Source: Dastarcus helophoroides (Eukaryota; Arthropoda; Insecta; Coleoptera; Bothrideridae). Taken from it: DNA of 64,000 nucleotides. Shown here in pieces: positions 45,575 to 59,300 of the stretch. The notes under the pieces are model-generated. The model was not told the origin of the DNA. It searched no databases and was given only the letters and a program-made list of their open reading frames with translations. The stretch's first letter is position 1; each line of letters starts with the position of its first letter. The position numbers were made by a program, and so were the translations under genes. The stretch is from positions 15,840,767 through 15,904,766 of the forward strand of contig CM053332.1 of assembly GCA_028583605.1 (NCBI GenBank). The letters run 5' to 3'.

Positions 45575-45842
45575 ATTTTGGTGGAACGGGGTGGAATGGG
45601 TCCTTGGTTATCATCAAAATCTAAAATACAAATCTTGTCCCCTGAACCAGGAAAGATTTAAAAACACAACAAAGGTTGCTCTAACGCGTTTCGATAGCCA
45701 AGCTATCATCTTCATAGAAATCTTTAGAGATAGAGCTATCTGAAAATGATAGCTTGGCTGTCGAAACGCGTTAGAGCAACCTTTGTTGTGTTTTTTAATC
45801 ATTCTTGGTTTCAAGGGGACAAGATTTGTATTTCAATTTTCA
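45575..45842. repeat. Palindromic element of the hammerhead-like repeat family
   Basis: Two inverted arms meet near 45715. The left arm carries ACAAATCTTGTCCCCTGAAC, ACAACAAAGGTTGCTCTAAC and GCGTTTCGATAGCCAAGC; the right arm carries the complements GGCTGTCGAAACGCGTTAGA and GACAAGATTTGTATTTCAAT. The outer left end GTGGAACGGGGTGGAATGGG corresponds to the family's 3' end. The core on the right arm reads CTGAAAATGATAGC ... GAAACGCG, with CTGAAAA in place of CTGAAGA. Confidence 0.85.
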
Positions 45843-47970
45843 CTTCGAAAATTGCAATTTTTGTTTACAAAAATTCAGCTTTCTAAACTTTCAATTTTTT
45901 TTGAAAATGTCGAGTTTATTGAAAAGTTGTAGTTTTCTGAAAATTTTGATTTTGTTTCAAAATTGGGATTATTCTTTTCGAAATTTGAACTTTCTTAAAA
46001 TTATAAACTTTTTCTGAAAATTTCGATGTTTTACAAATTTCTTCCTTTTTAAAATTCCAATATTTCTTAGTCGCGATCTTTTCAAAAATTCGACCATTCT
46101 TGAAAATGTTGACATTTGAGATATCCTGGTATTTTTGAAAAGTTAGATTTCTTTTTAAACATCCATTTAAGAAAATGTAAATTTTGGAATGTCGACATTT
46201 TTCAAAAATCCTTATTTTCAAAAGGTGAAAATTTTCAAAAGTCTAAATTTTCGCAAAAAGATAACTTTTAAGAAAATGTAAATTTTGGAATGTCGAGATC
46301 TTTCAAAAATCCTTGTTTTCAAAAAGTAAAAATTTTCAAAAGTCGAAATTTTAATGATAATGGGAATTTGGAAAAAAGTAAATTTTGAAAATTCGAAATC
46401 TGCAGAAAAATTTGAAAAAAAGTCGAAATTTTCGCTGAAGGATAACTTTTAAGAAAATGTAAATTTTGAAATGTCGAGATTTTTTAAAAATTCTTATTTT
46501 CAAAAGGGGAATATTTTCGAAGATCGAAATTTTGATAATAATGGGAATTTGGAAAAAAGTAAATTTTGTTCGAAATCAACAAAAAATTTCGAGAAAAAGT
46601 CGCAATTTTCGCAGAAAAAAAACTTTAAAGAAAATGTAAATTTTGGAATGTCGAGATTTTTTCAAACATCCTCATTTTCAAAAGGTGAAAATTTTCAAAA
46701 GTCGAAATTTTCGCCGAAAGATAACTTTTAAGAAAATGGTAATTTTCGGAATGTCGAGATTTTTCAAAAATCCTTATTTTTAAAAGGTGAAAATGTTTAA
46801 AAGTCGAAATTTTGATGATAATGGGAATTTGGAAAATAGTAAATTTTGAAAATTCGAAAACTGCAAAAAAATTCGAGAAAAAGTCGCAATTTTCGCAGAA
46901 AGAAAACTTTAAAGAAAATATAAATTTTGGAATGTCGAGATTTTTCAAAAATCCTCATTTTCAAAAAGTGCAAATTTTCACAAGTCGAAATTTTCGCAGA
47001 AAGATAACTTTTAAGAAAATGTAAATTTTGGAATGTCGAGATTTTTCAAAAATCCTTGTTTTCAAAAGGCGAAAATTTTCAAAAATCGAAATTTTGATGA
47101 TAATAGGAATTTGGAAAACAGTTAATTTCGAAAATTCGAAATCTACAGAAAAATTCGAGAAAAAGTCGAAATTTTCGCAGAAAGATAACTTTTAAAAAAA
47201 TGTAAATTTTGGAATGTCGAGATTTTTCAAAAATCCTCATTTTCAAAAGGTGCAAATTTTCAAAAGTCGAAATTTTCGCAGAAAGATAACTTTTAAGAAA
47301 ATGTAAATTTTGGAATGTCGAGATTTTTCAAAAATCCTTGTTTTCAAAAGGTGAAAATTTTCAAAAATCGAAATTTTGATGATAATGGGAATTTGGAAAA
47401 CAGTTAATTTTGAAAATTCGAAATCTACAGAAAAATTCGAGAAAAAGTCGAAATTTTCGCTGAAGGATAACTTTTAAGAAAATTTAAATTTTGGAATGTC
47501 GAGATTTTTCAAAAATCTTTGTTTTCAAAGTAGTTTCAAAAAGTCGAATTTGGTGAAAGATAACTTTTAAAAAAATGTAAATTTTGGAATGTCGAGATTT
47601 TTCAAAAATCCTTGTTTTCAAAAGGTGAAAATTTTCAAAAATTGAAATTTTGATGATAATGGGAATCTGGAAAAAAGTTTATTTTGAAAATTCGAAATCT
47701 ACAGAAAAATTCGAGAAAAAGTCGAAATTTTCGCTGAAGGATAACTTTTAAGAACATGTAAATTTTGGAATGTCGAGATTTTTCAAAAATCCTTGTTTTC
47801 AAAAGGTGAAAATTTTCAAAAGTCGAAATTTTGATGATAATGGGAATTTGGAAAAAAGTAAATTTTGAAAATTCGAAATCTACAGAAAAATTCGAGAAAA
47901 AGTCGAAATTTTCGCTGAAGGATAGCTTTTAAGAAAATGTAAATTTTGGAATGTCGAGATTTTTAAAAAA
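45843..47970. repeat. AT-rich repeats with a dimeric ~281-bp tandem array
   Basis: The block GGAATGTCGAGATTTTTCAA recurs at about 46751, 46932, 47032, 47213, 47313, 47497, 47588, 47769 and 47949. The spacing alternates between ~181 and ~100 bp (91 in the degenerate unit at 47497-47588), so the basic repeat is a two-part unit of ~281 bp; the last intervals are 181 and 180. The array starts more degenerately near 46120. No gene. Confidence 0.85.
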
Positions 47971-50167
47971 TTCTTTTGCAGCTTAAACTTTTTTTTATTG
48001 TTCCACTTTTTTCTGAAATTCAAGATTTTAGAAACCCGCCTTTAAATGTGTCCCTGTTTTTCCTAAAATTTCAACAATAAAGTTGAAATTTCAACAATGA
48101 AGTTGAAAATTCCTGTTTTATACATGTTCGGGTTTTTTCCATAAATTTCCCCCAGTTTTTGAATATTTTAAACTTGTAAATTTTCTCCAGTTTTGACGTT
48201 GCAATTTAAATTTTTTTCCCCTCTACAATTTGACCTTAATGAATAAAAAATCGAATGTAAAAGTTAACGTTTATAGTTTATAGTTAAAATTCGAGACTGA
48301 AAGCCAGTGCGTTTGAGATTTTTTTTAAATAAATCTCCAGTTATAGTGTTTTCTTTGAAGTTACGAGTTTTTCTCTTTTGTTCAATGACTTTTTCATTTG
48401 AACATCCCATATGTAATTATACGTTTGACATCATCAAGAGCAAATCTGGTCAAAAGACAACGAAAAAACGCCTATAGTCATAGAGCTTGATCTAAGGATT
48501 TTAAATTTCCATTTTCCTACAATTAATACCGCCGCTTTGTCCGTTGATTTATTTATGTTGCTAGCATTCTTAAAATAACTGTTGCTTTTACATACTTTCC
48601 AATTCATTAAATTATTTAAATCTGGATCAAACTCTAATGGTAAAATAGTTATCTGTAATTTTTTTGACAGTGACATTTGTTCCCTCTTCCCTTCCGAAAA
48701 GAGAAGTGTCAAGTGTAGTGTTGTGTTACCGGTTAATAATTTGGGAAATTTCACTATAGCATTAAACTAAGCCGAATTTATCGCAGTAAGTATCACAACC
48801 GATATATTATTCTTTATAAAATCCCCCCAAACGGGCAATTTCTCGGTGAAATTCGTAGCAGTTGCAAGAGAATGACACAGATTGTCTTTTGAGGTTATTA
48901 ACATTAACCAGTATATTTTACTCCTTTAACCACATGATTAATTAATCATGATTAGACAATGCGGATTTCGAGAGTAGAATTTGCTTTTTTCAACGTACTA
49001 GCTTAATTAACTAACATCGAAGTCGCTTCATCTGTTAACATTTGGGTCGATACTTTGAGGTTATATGTACAACAGCAAATAATATTAGTTTGAGTTTAGA
49101 CGTGTCTTATAAGCTTTTAGATTACTAATTAATTAATAGTGGTTGGCGGCTTCGAGGAAGTTTGAATAATTAAAATCGTGTGCCGTGTAAATACGTTCGA
49201 AGCGCCCGCTGTAGAAAGTCTCCAGCCCGCTGGTACATGTTGCGACATCTATTAGTGGATTGCCGAACTTCCGCCTCCCGACTATATTTAAATTTCGCCC
49301 GCCTTTTATTGTTTTATTGTAGAAAGCATAATTCTATAATTTATCGATTATATCTGGGTGGAATTATTGTTTGGGTGTACAGGCCGGAGGCGGTAGTGCG
49401 CTAAATTACATTAATATTTAAACCCGGGATTGGTGGTAAATTCTAAATTGCAGAGTTGCGCAAGGGAACTTGTTATTAGGCTGCGTTCTGAGCAAAAATC
49501 TCCACCGTACAATTTCGATATCAGATTGAAAAATTAGTATTTTGTGGAAACTAAGTTGCAGTTGGTAATATGGGTTATTATGCTTTGGATAAAACAGTGA
49601 TTTGCATACACGCTGAATATACATTTTTGCAAATGCCTTGTGGGAGGGTTGATCTCGTAAATTTGCTTACATTTTGGCGGTTGTCGAGGAAAATTAGTCG
49701 CTGCGTTTTTATATTAAAATGAATTTTGAGCGTTGTATTGTTTACGTAATTCTTCTAACTTGTTTAAATTGCTGTATTAGTTTTCATTCTAGCGGAAATA
49801 CGCGACATTTTAGCTCAACATAATTTTTAAACTTTTACAACAATATTACAATTGTTACATTGATTTTGCCAGATCTATTTCATGCAAGAGAATACTTAAG
49901 GCAAATGACGTTTTTTTGTTGTAATGATATAATCAAAATAATCTGATTTCAAGTGATATTAAATAACAAATAAACTAGTCATTAGTGTAAATAATTTATT
50001 TTTTAAATTTATTTAACAGTAAAGGAATATCTTACTACCGTTTTGAGAAGTTTTTTGTTAATTCTTTCTAAATATAGTAAATTTGGTAATAATCTGACAG
50101 TTCATTACTAACTTTATCGTTAAATGTACTCTAGGGCGATCATTTTAGCGATCTAATCAAATTTCAG
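47971..50167. other. Upstream region of OLA1; 5' UTR exon and promoter not pinpointed
   Basis: The OLA1 ATG is immediately preceded by TTTCAG (50162-50167), a good splice acceptor, so an untranslated first exon should lie in this stretch. The GC-richer patch around 49180-49300 and the segment near 49660-49700 are candidates, but nothing decides between them. Frames at 48434-48754 (minus) and 49180-49404 (plus) are unsupported. Confidence 0.45.
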
Positions 50168-50348
50168 ATGCCACCCAAAAAAGTTGCAGAGCCTGAGAGA
50201 AAGCCCTTGATTGGTCGAGTCGGAACAAATCTTCGGGTTGGAATTGTGGGTGTCCCCAACGTTGGCAAATCGACCTTCTTCAACATATTGACTAAGAGTT
50301 CTGCTCCAGCTGAAAACTTTCCTTTCTGCACCATCGATCCCAATGAAA
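50168..50348 (+). CDS. OLA1 coding exon 1 (P-loop)
   Basis: Encodes 60 codons plus one base. It carries the Walker A motif GVPNVGKST and the strongly conserved [10 protein letters not shown]. It ends ...AATGAAA before ATAAGT; the leftover A joins GT of exon 2 to make AGT (Ser), the residue expected after NE. Confidence 0.93.
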
Positions 50349-53300
50349 ATAAGTATAATTTTGTATTTATTCCATCTTGTATGCTGAGAAGAGACCCCTC
50401 TCTTCTTAGAGGAAATTTTGAACGTTATTGAAGGCTTAAAGTACAAATCTTGTCCCCTGAAACCAAGAAATATTAAAAAAACACAACAGAGGTTGCAACC
50501 TCTGTTGTGTGTGTTTTTGAATCTTTCTTGGTTTCAGGGGACAAGATTTGTATTTCAATTTTTGAAGATAACCAAGGATCAGTCCGTTCCACCATAAAAA
50601 AATTATTGAAGGCCTGAAATATTTTTATTCGTTATTTATTTGTTCGTTCGTCCTTCCTTCCTTCCTTCCTTCCTTCCTTCCTTCCTTCCTTCCTTCCTTC
50701 CTTCCTTCCTTCCTTCCTTCCTTCCTTCCTTCCTTCCTTCCTTCCTTCCTTCCTTCTTCCTTCCTTCCTTCCTTCCTTCCTTCCTTCCTTCCTTCCTTCC
50801 TTCCTTCCTTCCTTCCTTCCTTCCTTCCTTCCTTCCTTCCTTCCTTCCTTCCTTCCTTCCTGTCCTTCCTTCCTTCTTCCTTCCTTCCTTCCTTCCTTCC
50901 TTCCTTCCTTCCTTCCTTCCTTCCTTCCTTCCTTCCTTCCTTCCTTCCTTCCTTCCTTCCTTCCTTCCTTCCTTCCTTCCTTCCTTCCTTTCCTTCCTTC
51001 CTTCCTTCCTTCCTTCCTTCCTTCCTTCCTTCCTTCCTTCCTTCCTTCCTTCCTTCCTTCCTTCCTTCCTTCTTCCTTCCTTCCTTCCTTCCTTCCTTCC
51101 TTCCTTCCTTCCTTCCTTCCTTCCTTCCTTCCTTCCTTCCTTCCTTCCTTCCTTCCTTCCTTCCTTCCTTCCTTCCTTCCTTCCTTCCTTCCTTCCTTCC
51201 TTCCTTCCTTCCTTCCTTCCTTCCTTCCTTCCTTCCTTCCTTTCCTTCCTTCCTTCCTTCCTTCCTTCCTTCCTTCCTTCCTTCCTTCCTTCCTTCCTTC
51301 CTTCCTTCCTTCCTTCCTTCTTCCTTCCTTCCTTCCTTCCTTCCTTCCTTCCTTCCTTCCTTCCTTCCTTCCTTCCTTCCTTCCTTCCTTCCTTCCTTCC
51401 TTCCTTCCTTCCTTCCTTCCTTCCTTCCTTCCTTCCTTCCTTCCTTCCTTCCTTCCTTCCTTCCTTCCTTCCTTCCTTCCTTCCTTCCTTCCTTCCTTCC
51501 TTCCTTCCTTCCTTCCTTCCTTCCTTCCTTCCTTCCTTCCTTCCTTCCTTCCTTCCTTCCTTCCTTCCTTCCTTCCTTCCTTCCTTCCTTCCTTCCTTCC
51601 TTCCTTCCTTCCTTCCTTCCTTCCTTCCTTCCTTCCTTCCTTCCTTCCTTCCTTCCTTCCTTCCTTCCTTCCTTCCTTCCTTCCTTCCTTCCTTCCTTCC
51701 TTCCTTCCTTCCTTCCTTCCTTCCTTCCTCCTTCCTTCCTTCCTTCCTTCCTTCCTTCCTTCCTTCCTTCCTTCCTTCCTTCCTTCCTTCCTTCCTTCCT
51801 TCCTTCCTTCCTTCCTTCCTTCCTTCCTTCCTTCCTTCCTTCCTTCCTTCCTTCCTTCCTTCCTTCCTTCCTTCCTTCCTTCCTTCCTTCCTTCCTCTTC
51901 CTTCCTTCCTTCCTTCCTTCCTTCCTTCCTTCCTTCCTTCCTTCCTTCCTTCCTTCCTTGTTATGTTAACTGATATATACGCGAAACCGCGAAGGTGTCT
52001 GTCTGTTTGTCGGCCTTTGGTGGTTCAACTACCACACCGATTTCGACGAAAATTGGTGTAGAAAATCTTTGAAACTCGAGATACAAAATAAGCTCCTTTT
52101 TATCACCAGGATAAACTTTTGAGAAAAACCAGAAATATTTGAAAAACGTATTTAAAAAAGTCAAAATAAAAAAAATGGAAAAGTTAAAATGTTAAACTGT
52201 GCGGAAAAAAGGGGAAATAATTTTTAGAAATATCAATAGCTCTACAGGAGCCTAACTCTTTAAAGAGAATTTTCTAAAATTTATAAAAAGGTCCAAATTT
52301 CGAAAAAATAGTCGGCATGTTGAAAAATTTTCAAAAAAGACCAAATTTTCGAAAAATAGTACAATGGAAATTAAAAAAAGCGTGGAAGAATTTCTCAAAA
52401 TAAGTTGAAATTTACAAAAATTCAAAATATCGAGAGAAACGCCAAAATCTTGAATTCGAAATTTTCAAAAAAAAAAACCATAATCTAGAAGTAGGAATTT
52501 GAAAGATAAAATAACTTACAAAAATACGAAGGATTTTGAGAAAAAGTCGAAATTTTGATAAAAATGGGAATTTGAAAAATGATGTTAAAAATTTTGAAAC
52601 GTGGAAATTTTTAAAAAATCCAAAATTTGAAAAAGAAAACAAAAGACAAAACGTCGTCTTTTGAAGGCGGAATTTTCGCAATAAAGTAAAACTTTGGAAA
52701 AAGTGGACATTTTGAAATGTCAAAATTTTTCAAAAAGTAAAAAGTTTCAAAAGCGGTAATTTTGAAAACGTGTTTTAAACCACGCCAAAATCAGAATTTA
52801 AAAATAACGGAAATTTGTAAAATAAATAAAAATTTGAAATTTTGAAGTCCAAATTTTTACAAAAATGTTAAAAATTCGAAAAAGTAGAAATTTTGAAATG
52901 TCGATAGGAAATTTTCAAAAAATCATAATCTTCAAAAAATCCGAATTCGTAAGAAAAAGTCAAAATAATTTTTAGAAAAGTCAATGTTTCGAGTAAATGT
53001 TCAAATCTTCAAAATAGAATCCGAGTCGTAAAAAAAAGTCGAAATTTTCATAAAAAGTCAGAATTTCTCAAGATTTACAAAAAGAATCCAAACTTCGACA
53101 AAAAATCAACCTGTTTAAAAAAAATAAGTTGAAATTTTGAAAGACTCGAAATTTTAAAAATGTCGTATTTAAAAAAAAACTGTTCGTTATTTTGAAAAAA
53201 TAAAAATTATCAAAATGAAGTCAAAAGTTGGTGAAAATTACAAATTTTGAAAAAAGCAGAAATTTTTGAAACAAATCAAAATTTTTTAAAAAGGTAGAAA

Positions 53301-56300
53301 TTTTGAAAGAAAAATTTGAATAAATTGGAAGTTTCGAAAGTGTCGAATTTTCAAAAAAGGTCGAAATTTTCATGAAGTCGAACTTTTGAAAGGTTCGAAA
53401 TAAAAAAAACTAATTCTCCAAAAAAGCCAATATTTAAAAAAAATTGAAATTAAACTAAAAGTGGAAGAATGTTTTCAAGTAGCGCAAAATTTACAAAAAG
53501 TCAAAATTTCAACAAAAAAATCGAAATGTAGTTGAAATTTTGAAGAAAAGCGGAATCTAAGAAAAATATTTATTTTAAAAGGGCCCACTAAGTTCCTAGT
53601 GAATCTTTTTTTAAACAATGATTTATGAGAAAAAGTGTGGAAAATTCGAGTCTGTTACAAAAATAAAAACGAATCGAATTATTCAAAATAACCAAACTGG
53701 GTCAACGTGACTTAAAAGTCAGATGAAGATGACAAATTCAATTAATATCAAGACCAATTTCTTCGAATTGGATCCCGATAACTCCGAATACAAAATCGAT
53801 CAGTCTATAATATGCACAAAGAAAATCCTCGGCGAAATTCCATTTTTAAATTACGAACCGGAAACCTACGAATCCCCGGAGAATATCCAATGGTACCCAT
53901 TCGTCAACACATACTACAATTACACCGAAGACGTGGATGCTCTCTCCCGAGTCAACCACCTCTTATCCTGGAAACCCTCCCAGACGAACCTACTAGAAGA
54001 CCGCGATCCCAAAAGCGACGATCCCCACTTCTACACCGAGAAGGACGTCCAAACCCATTATTTATCAACTCCCCCATTGTGTTTCATCATTTTAGGCAAA
54101 CCGAACATCGGTGAGCAGGAGCTGGGGAAATTGATCGCCGACTACTGGAATTGCGTCTATATCGATCCGGAAACTCTCATCATCGAGGAAATCGAATCCG
54201 GCAGCCGAGTTGGCCAATGTATCGAATTCAATCTAAGGTGCGGGCGCGCCATCGGTATCGATATCATTCTGAGGCTAGTGCAAAAACGAGTGAATACGCA
54301 GTCGGTGTTGCACCGTGGGTTCGTGCTTTGCGGGTTGCCGGTTATTCCTAATGATTTGTACTGAGGAGGATCCAGTGTCGACCGAGACTGCGTTTTTTCA
54401 CCGTCCACGATATATTCGAAGAAATTCTGGAATCAGTTATGGATTTAGGGCAGGAAGCAGACATGGAAGCTTCTAAAGGTCGCTGGTGATTACGAACAAC
54501 CGGGCGAAGGAGCGGCGCCATTCGGCCAAGGCGATGAGGGAACACTTGGCGAAGCCAAGACTAAGAGGCCTAAGTCTACAGTACCTGTGATACCGCCGGA
54601 TATTGGTACCACTGAAGACAATCTTTGTGAACCTCCTGACATTGGAACTGATTACGAGGGTCAACTAAATTGTATTTTTGATCTTTTCGTAGAACCATTT
54701 ATCATACTTTATATCGCTTGCAGTAACGAGGATGTTTTAAGCAAACGCGAAGAGTACAGATATGATATTTATTCACAGAAAACCATCGATTTGCAAAAGG
54801 AGAAATCCGATAAATTAATCTTCTCCTATTTCAGCAGAGACCCAACTTACAACGCAAATCAGCTGTCTGAGGAATTCTTCGATGCGGCTCGCACTTACGG
54901 AGCTGACAGCTCAAGACTGCAACATCTCGTGAGACTTCCGCGGAACCTGAAGGTTAACATAATCTCACAATTGGGCCGTTACCACGAAAAAGCCCTAGAT
55001 CACATCGAGAAACTCATCCTGAAGCACAATCATGAGTTCTTCCTCAAGTTAGATGGGAGGACCGGGTGCAGCGCGTATGATGAATACAATTAAGTGGAAG
55101 TTGAGAACCCTCAACGTTCAGAAGGTGGTAATTCCAGAAAAACTGAATGCGGTCGATGGCCTCATCGGCGAGGGTGAAGGCCCGGGAGACAGCACGAATT
55201 TCGACGGTGTTCCCCTGGATGACTGCTTTAAGCAGTTATGCCGAAAGCAAATACCCAGTCGTTCCTTCCGGTGGACGCTTTCCGATTGGGGTTTTAGATG
55301 CCCCGTCGCCATGAAAGAAGGTGAACTGATCGAGGGCGACCCAAACTACGCCGTCCACTTCATGAATAAAATGTTCTTCCTTAGCAACCAGGAAGCCTTC
55401 GTGAAATTCTATCGAAATCCTCGTCCGTACCTCCTACATCCCTACCCCAAACCTCACGGAAGAATCTACGTCTTTGGGCCAATCTGCTCAGGGAAGACCG
55501 CAGTAGCGCGGTGCTTGGGATATCTGTTTAACCTTAAGCCGCTTTGTCCGGCTGATATGCATCATAAGTTTCTGAAGGATAAGCAGCACGAGTTGGTGGA
55601 AAGAGTGAAACAAGCGACAATTGCTGAAGCCATAGTGCAGTTGGATGTAGCTAGAAAAGAGCAGTTGGAAGATCGCAAGCACGCAACTAAATCGGAAATA
55701 AACGAATGGGTGGAAAAATTCCGAAAAGCTTTGATGCACGAATATCGCGTGCTTAAGCGCCAGGCTCATAGCAGCATCGACACTTTGAGACAAGTTTCGT
55801 CGTTTCCCAAAAGGTTGCGCAAAGATACCGATTCTGATATACTCAGCGTTTTAACCGAAGACAGTTACATGGATCTACCCATTTTAGATTCAGAGGAAGA
55901 ATGCTTGCAACTACACGACAACGTCGATATGATATTGGAATATGCTCCGCCGCATATCCAGGAGAAAATGAAGATTTTGACCCAAGATCCCGTTCCAGCG
56001 ACAGCCTTCGATGATTATGTGCAAGATGCGGCCAAGAAAGCTGTCAAAAATGTTAACCTCGACGCCGTCAAACTCACCGAGGACGATTTACTACACATAT
56101 TTGTCACAGAATTCCAAGAAGGTCGAAGACAGGTACATGAAAAAATTTGGAACAAGAGGCGGTTGGATCATGGACGGTATGCCACTCGACCTCGGAACTG
56201 TTACAACAGCTGTGGCCGGACTACAAAGCCGACCACGTCATCATCTTAAAGAGCAACCAAATCCATTTCCTCATCGAAAGATTCGCCAGCAGAGGACAAA

Positions 56301-59300
56301 ATATTTTCCTCGACTATAAAAATTTGTTTTTGGAATTGGGTAAAACAGAGGCCGCTTTAAGAGTTCCTAGTTCGATATCCACAGATTCGTTCAAAACGAA
56401 AATGGCGAGAGATTTCCTAGACGATCTTCTGAGTGCCGATCCTTTTTTACGATTGAATCGGGAACCGCCAGGCCTCGACACTAGAAGATCCCTGGAGGCG
56501 TACCAGCATCACTTACAGGATTTCCCCAAAGAGTGTATTCAGGTGATGAACTTTTTGGAAGAGAATAGGGTGTACCCTATTGAAATTGACGTTAGTAATA
56601 AGTCATTTCCTAATTTGCTGAAGGAAGTCATGAAGATTTTTGAAGATGAATTTCAGCAGGTCGCTACCCCATTCAGTGAAGAGGACCGGGCTGATGAAGT
56701 GCAAGATTTTGGTGAAAATGCTTTTCAGGAAGAAGAAGCCGGTGAAGGTGGTGGTGAAGATACTCTCATGCAGAATCGAAGATGGGGTGATTCGTTTTGG
56801 TACTGTCCTGTTACCCTTGAGGAAAAGTGGGTGCTCTGGAAGGGGAAAAATGATTTTGCCGCTAAATATCTTAGCAAAGTCTATCTTTTTTCCTCTGATA
56901 AAGACATGCGTGCTTTCCTCTTTAATCCTTCTAAGTACGTAAATAATATCTTCCCGTCTAAGGACCCCCCTCCGCCGAGAATCTGCATCGTTGGGCCGGG
57001 ACGTTCCGGTAAAACCATCATCGCCAAAGCTTTGGCTAGAAATTTCGGATTATGTTATATTAATTACGCGGATTACATTGTTGGTTTGGAAGAATCCTAT
57101 AATTACACGCAGGAAGATGGCACTGTTATTAACCCAATTAAGGAGTATCTTACTTTAGATCAGCCGTTGCCCGAGGAGGTACTCAAGATTCTACTCTTCA
57201 AGTTGTGGTTCGAGGAACCTTACCAAAAAATCGGGTTTCGTTTTGGATGACTTTCCGAAGAGGCCATCAGATGTCGCTTTTATGGTCAAGCACAAGACAA
57301 TTCCTGATTTGGTTATATCGCTGTTTATACACGAAGGTACCCTAAGGACGCGATTCCTCGAGGAGAAGATGTTGGAGTGGCAAATTAAAATTGAGGAAAT
57401 TCAGAAAAACCAAACCAAGAGAAATCAAGAGATATTGCAAGAGTGGGAGCTGCAGCGGCAGAAGCGATTTGAACAACTCATGGAGGTGCGAAGGCAACAC
57501 AGGTATTCCAGTAAGTTGCAAAAACGAGATGAAAGCGGCCAAACCGAAGAGAAGTCGGCGGAGAAATCTGACAAACCGGAACGATTGGAAGATATCAAAG
57601 AAACCGACGAGGAAACCGAGGGGTCTACCGTTAGAACCAAATCTCAGGTGAGCTACAACTCGGTGGACGAGCAGGAGGACTTCAATGAAGTCACTAGGAT
57701 GCTAATGGCGGAGATGCCGGAGCCGGTATTCGAAATACAATTTGAATCTGCCGAAGAAGCTACTGAGAGATTCGAGAACGAATTCGACGGCTTTTACATG
57801 AAAGATGTGGATTATATCCAGGCGATTAAAGATGCGTGTCTGGTGGAGATTATTCCGTGGAAGGAAGTCAATTCTAATTTAAGTCAAGAGAATGTCATCT
57901 ATCAGTCGTACGTGGTTTTGGATCCGATTAAATTTCGGAATAAGTCGCATTTTGAGCGATGCTACGACATATCAGTTGAGGTTGCTGAAAGGTTGTTGTC
58001 CAGTGGGTACTATTTCTTGAGCAAGTTCGGGCGCACTTGTCCTTTCCAGTACTATGAAAACAGTATGCCTCTTCAGATGTTTCTGCCGATGGAACAGAAA
58101 TTTAACGTATATCCTACGATCCATAGATATTACATTTACTTTATCGTGGGCAAAAACAAAAGAGAATTGTTTAAAATGAATCCCCTCAAGTACATATCGC
58201 CTAATAAAGTATATTTTCCTCTGATACCGCTACGAATGGCTATTATTGGGCCACCAAAGTGTGGAAAAACTGCTTTAGCTGAACGATTTAGAAATGAATT
58301 CGGATTAAAAATCATCACCAGAGGGCAAGCTGCTAGACACTGCTTGTCCTATTTGTCCTTTTCGGATGTATCTACCAAAATGGAAGAGATACTTCGTAAA
58401 GGGTTGCCCTTAACCGATGAGCTATCCATGACGGCAGTGGAAGCTTTATGTTTTGACCCACGCGTCGTAACTCAAGGGTGCGTATTTGACGGATTCCCCA
58501 CTAACATACATGAAATGCAACAACTGGCTAATAAAGGCTTAGTACCCCAAGTTATGATAGACCTACACACGGAAGACGTGACGAAATACGACATGATATC
58601 TGATGATGCGGCTAAATTATTCGAACCCCCCTACAGTAAAAGATTCTTGCAACACCGTTACAAAGTATGGAAGGAATCTGCAACTTTTTTCAGAAATTGG
58701 ACCAATACTGAATACCAAAATTTCTGCAAAGTCAACATCAACCCATCCATGTGGAAAATCTGGGTCAAATCCTGCCAAATCGTCAAGGCGACACTATTTG
58801 AAATACAACACTATTACATGCACGCTTACGAAGATTGGCCTCTAAGGGTATCCAATATGCTGGTGACACCTTTGGAATTTTTAGAGCGACAAAGCAGCTA
58901 CAAAAATTACTGCCCAGTTTGCCTCCACTACACCGGTAAGTTAAACGGCGGCGGGGAACCCCCGGACCGAACGGGGATGGTGCAGTATAGACAATACCTC
59001 TACTGGGTGTGCCAAGCTCACATAGAAGAATTTCAGGATACGCCAGCGCTTCTACTTACCGCCGCTTAACAATCATAAGATGCCGGATAACCTCCCACAA
59101 GTTCCACCAAACCCAAACGCTCCCGTACACGAGGACGGTTTTTGCGTGGTCTGCTACAAAAACGAGCGACAGACAGTCAAAGGTTCCCCCAACTTCGCCA
59201 TAACCTACAAGGGTACCACTCATTACTTCGACAACCTCACTTGTCGAAGTACCTTCATATCGGACGCCAACGCCTACTGCTGATATAAGTTTTACCTATA

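Noticed and set aside
48434..48754. 106-codon minus-strand frame upstream of OLA1
   Set aside because: No recognisable domain or supporting signals.
49180..49404. 74-codon frame in a GC-richer patch upstream of OLA1
   Set aside because: Arg/Tyr-rich translation with no resemblance to known proteins; more likely 5' non-coding sequence.
50640..52061. 473-codon frame of Phe-Leu-Pro-Ser repeats
   Set aside because: Product of the (TTCC)n array.
54361..54590. Short introns explaining the AK9-like frame changes
   Set aside because: Homologous protein continues directly in another frame at each break, and suitable GT...AG pairs are not needed or present.
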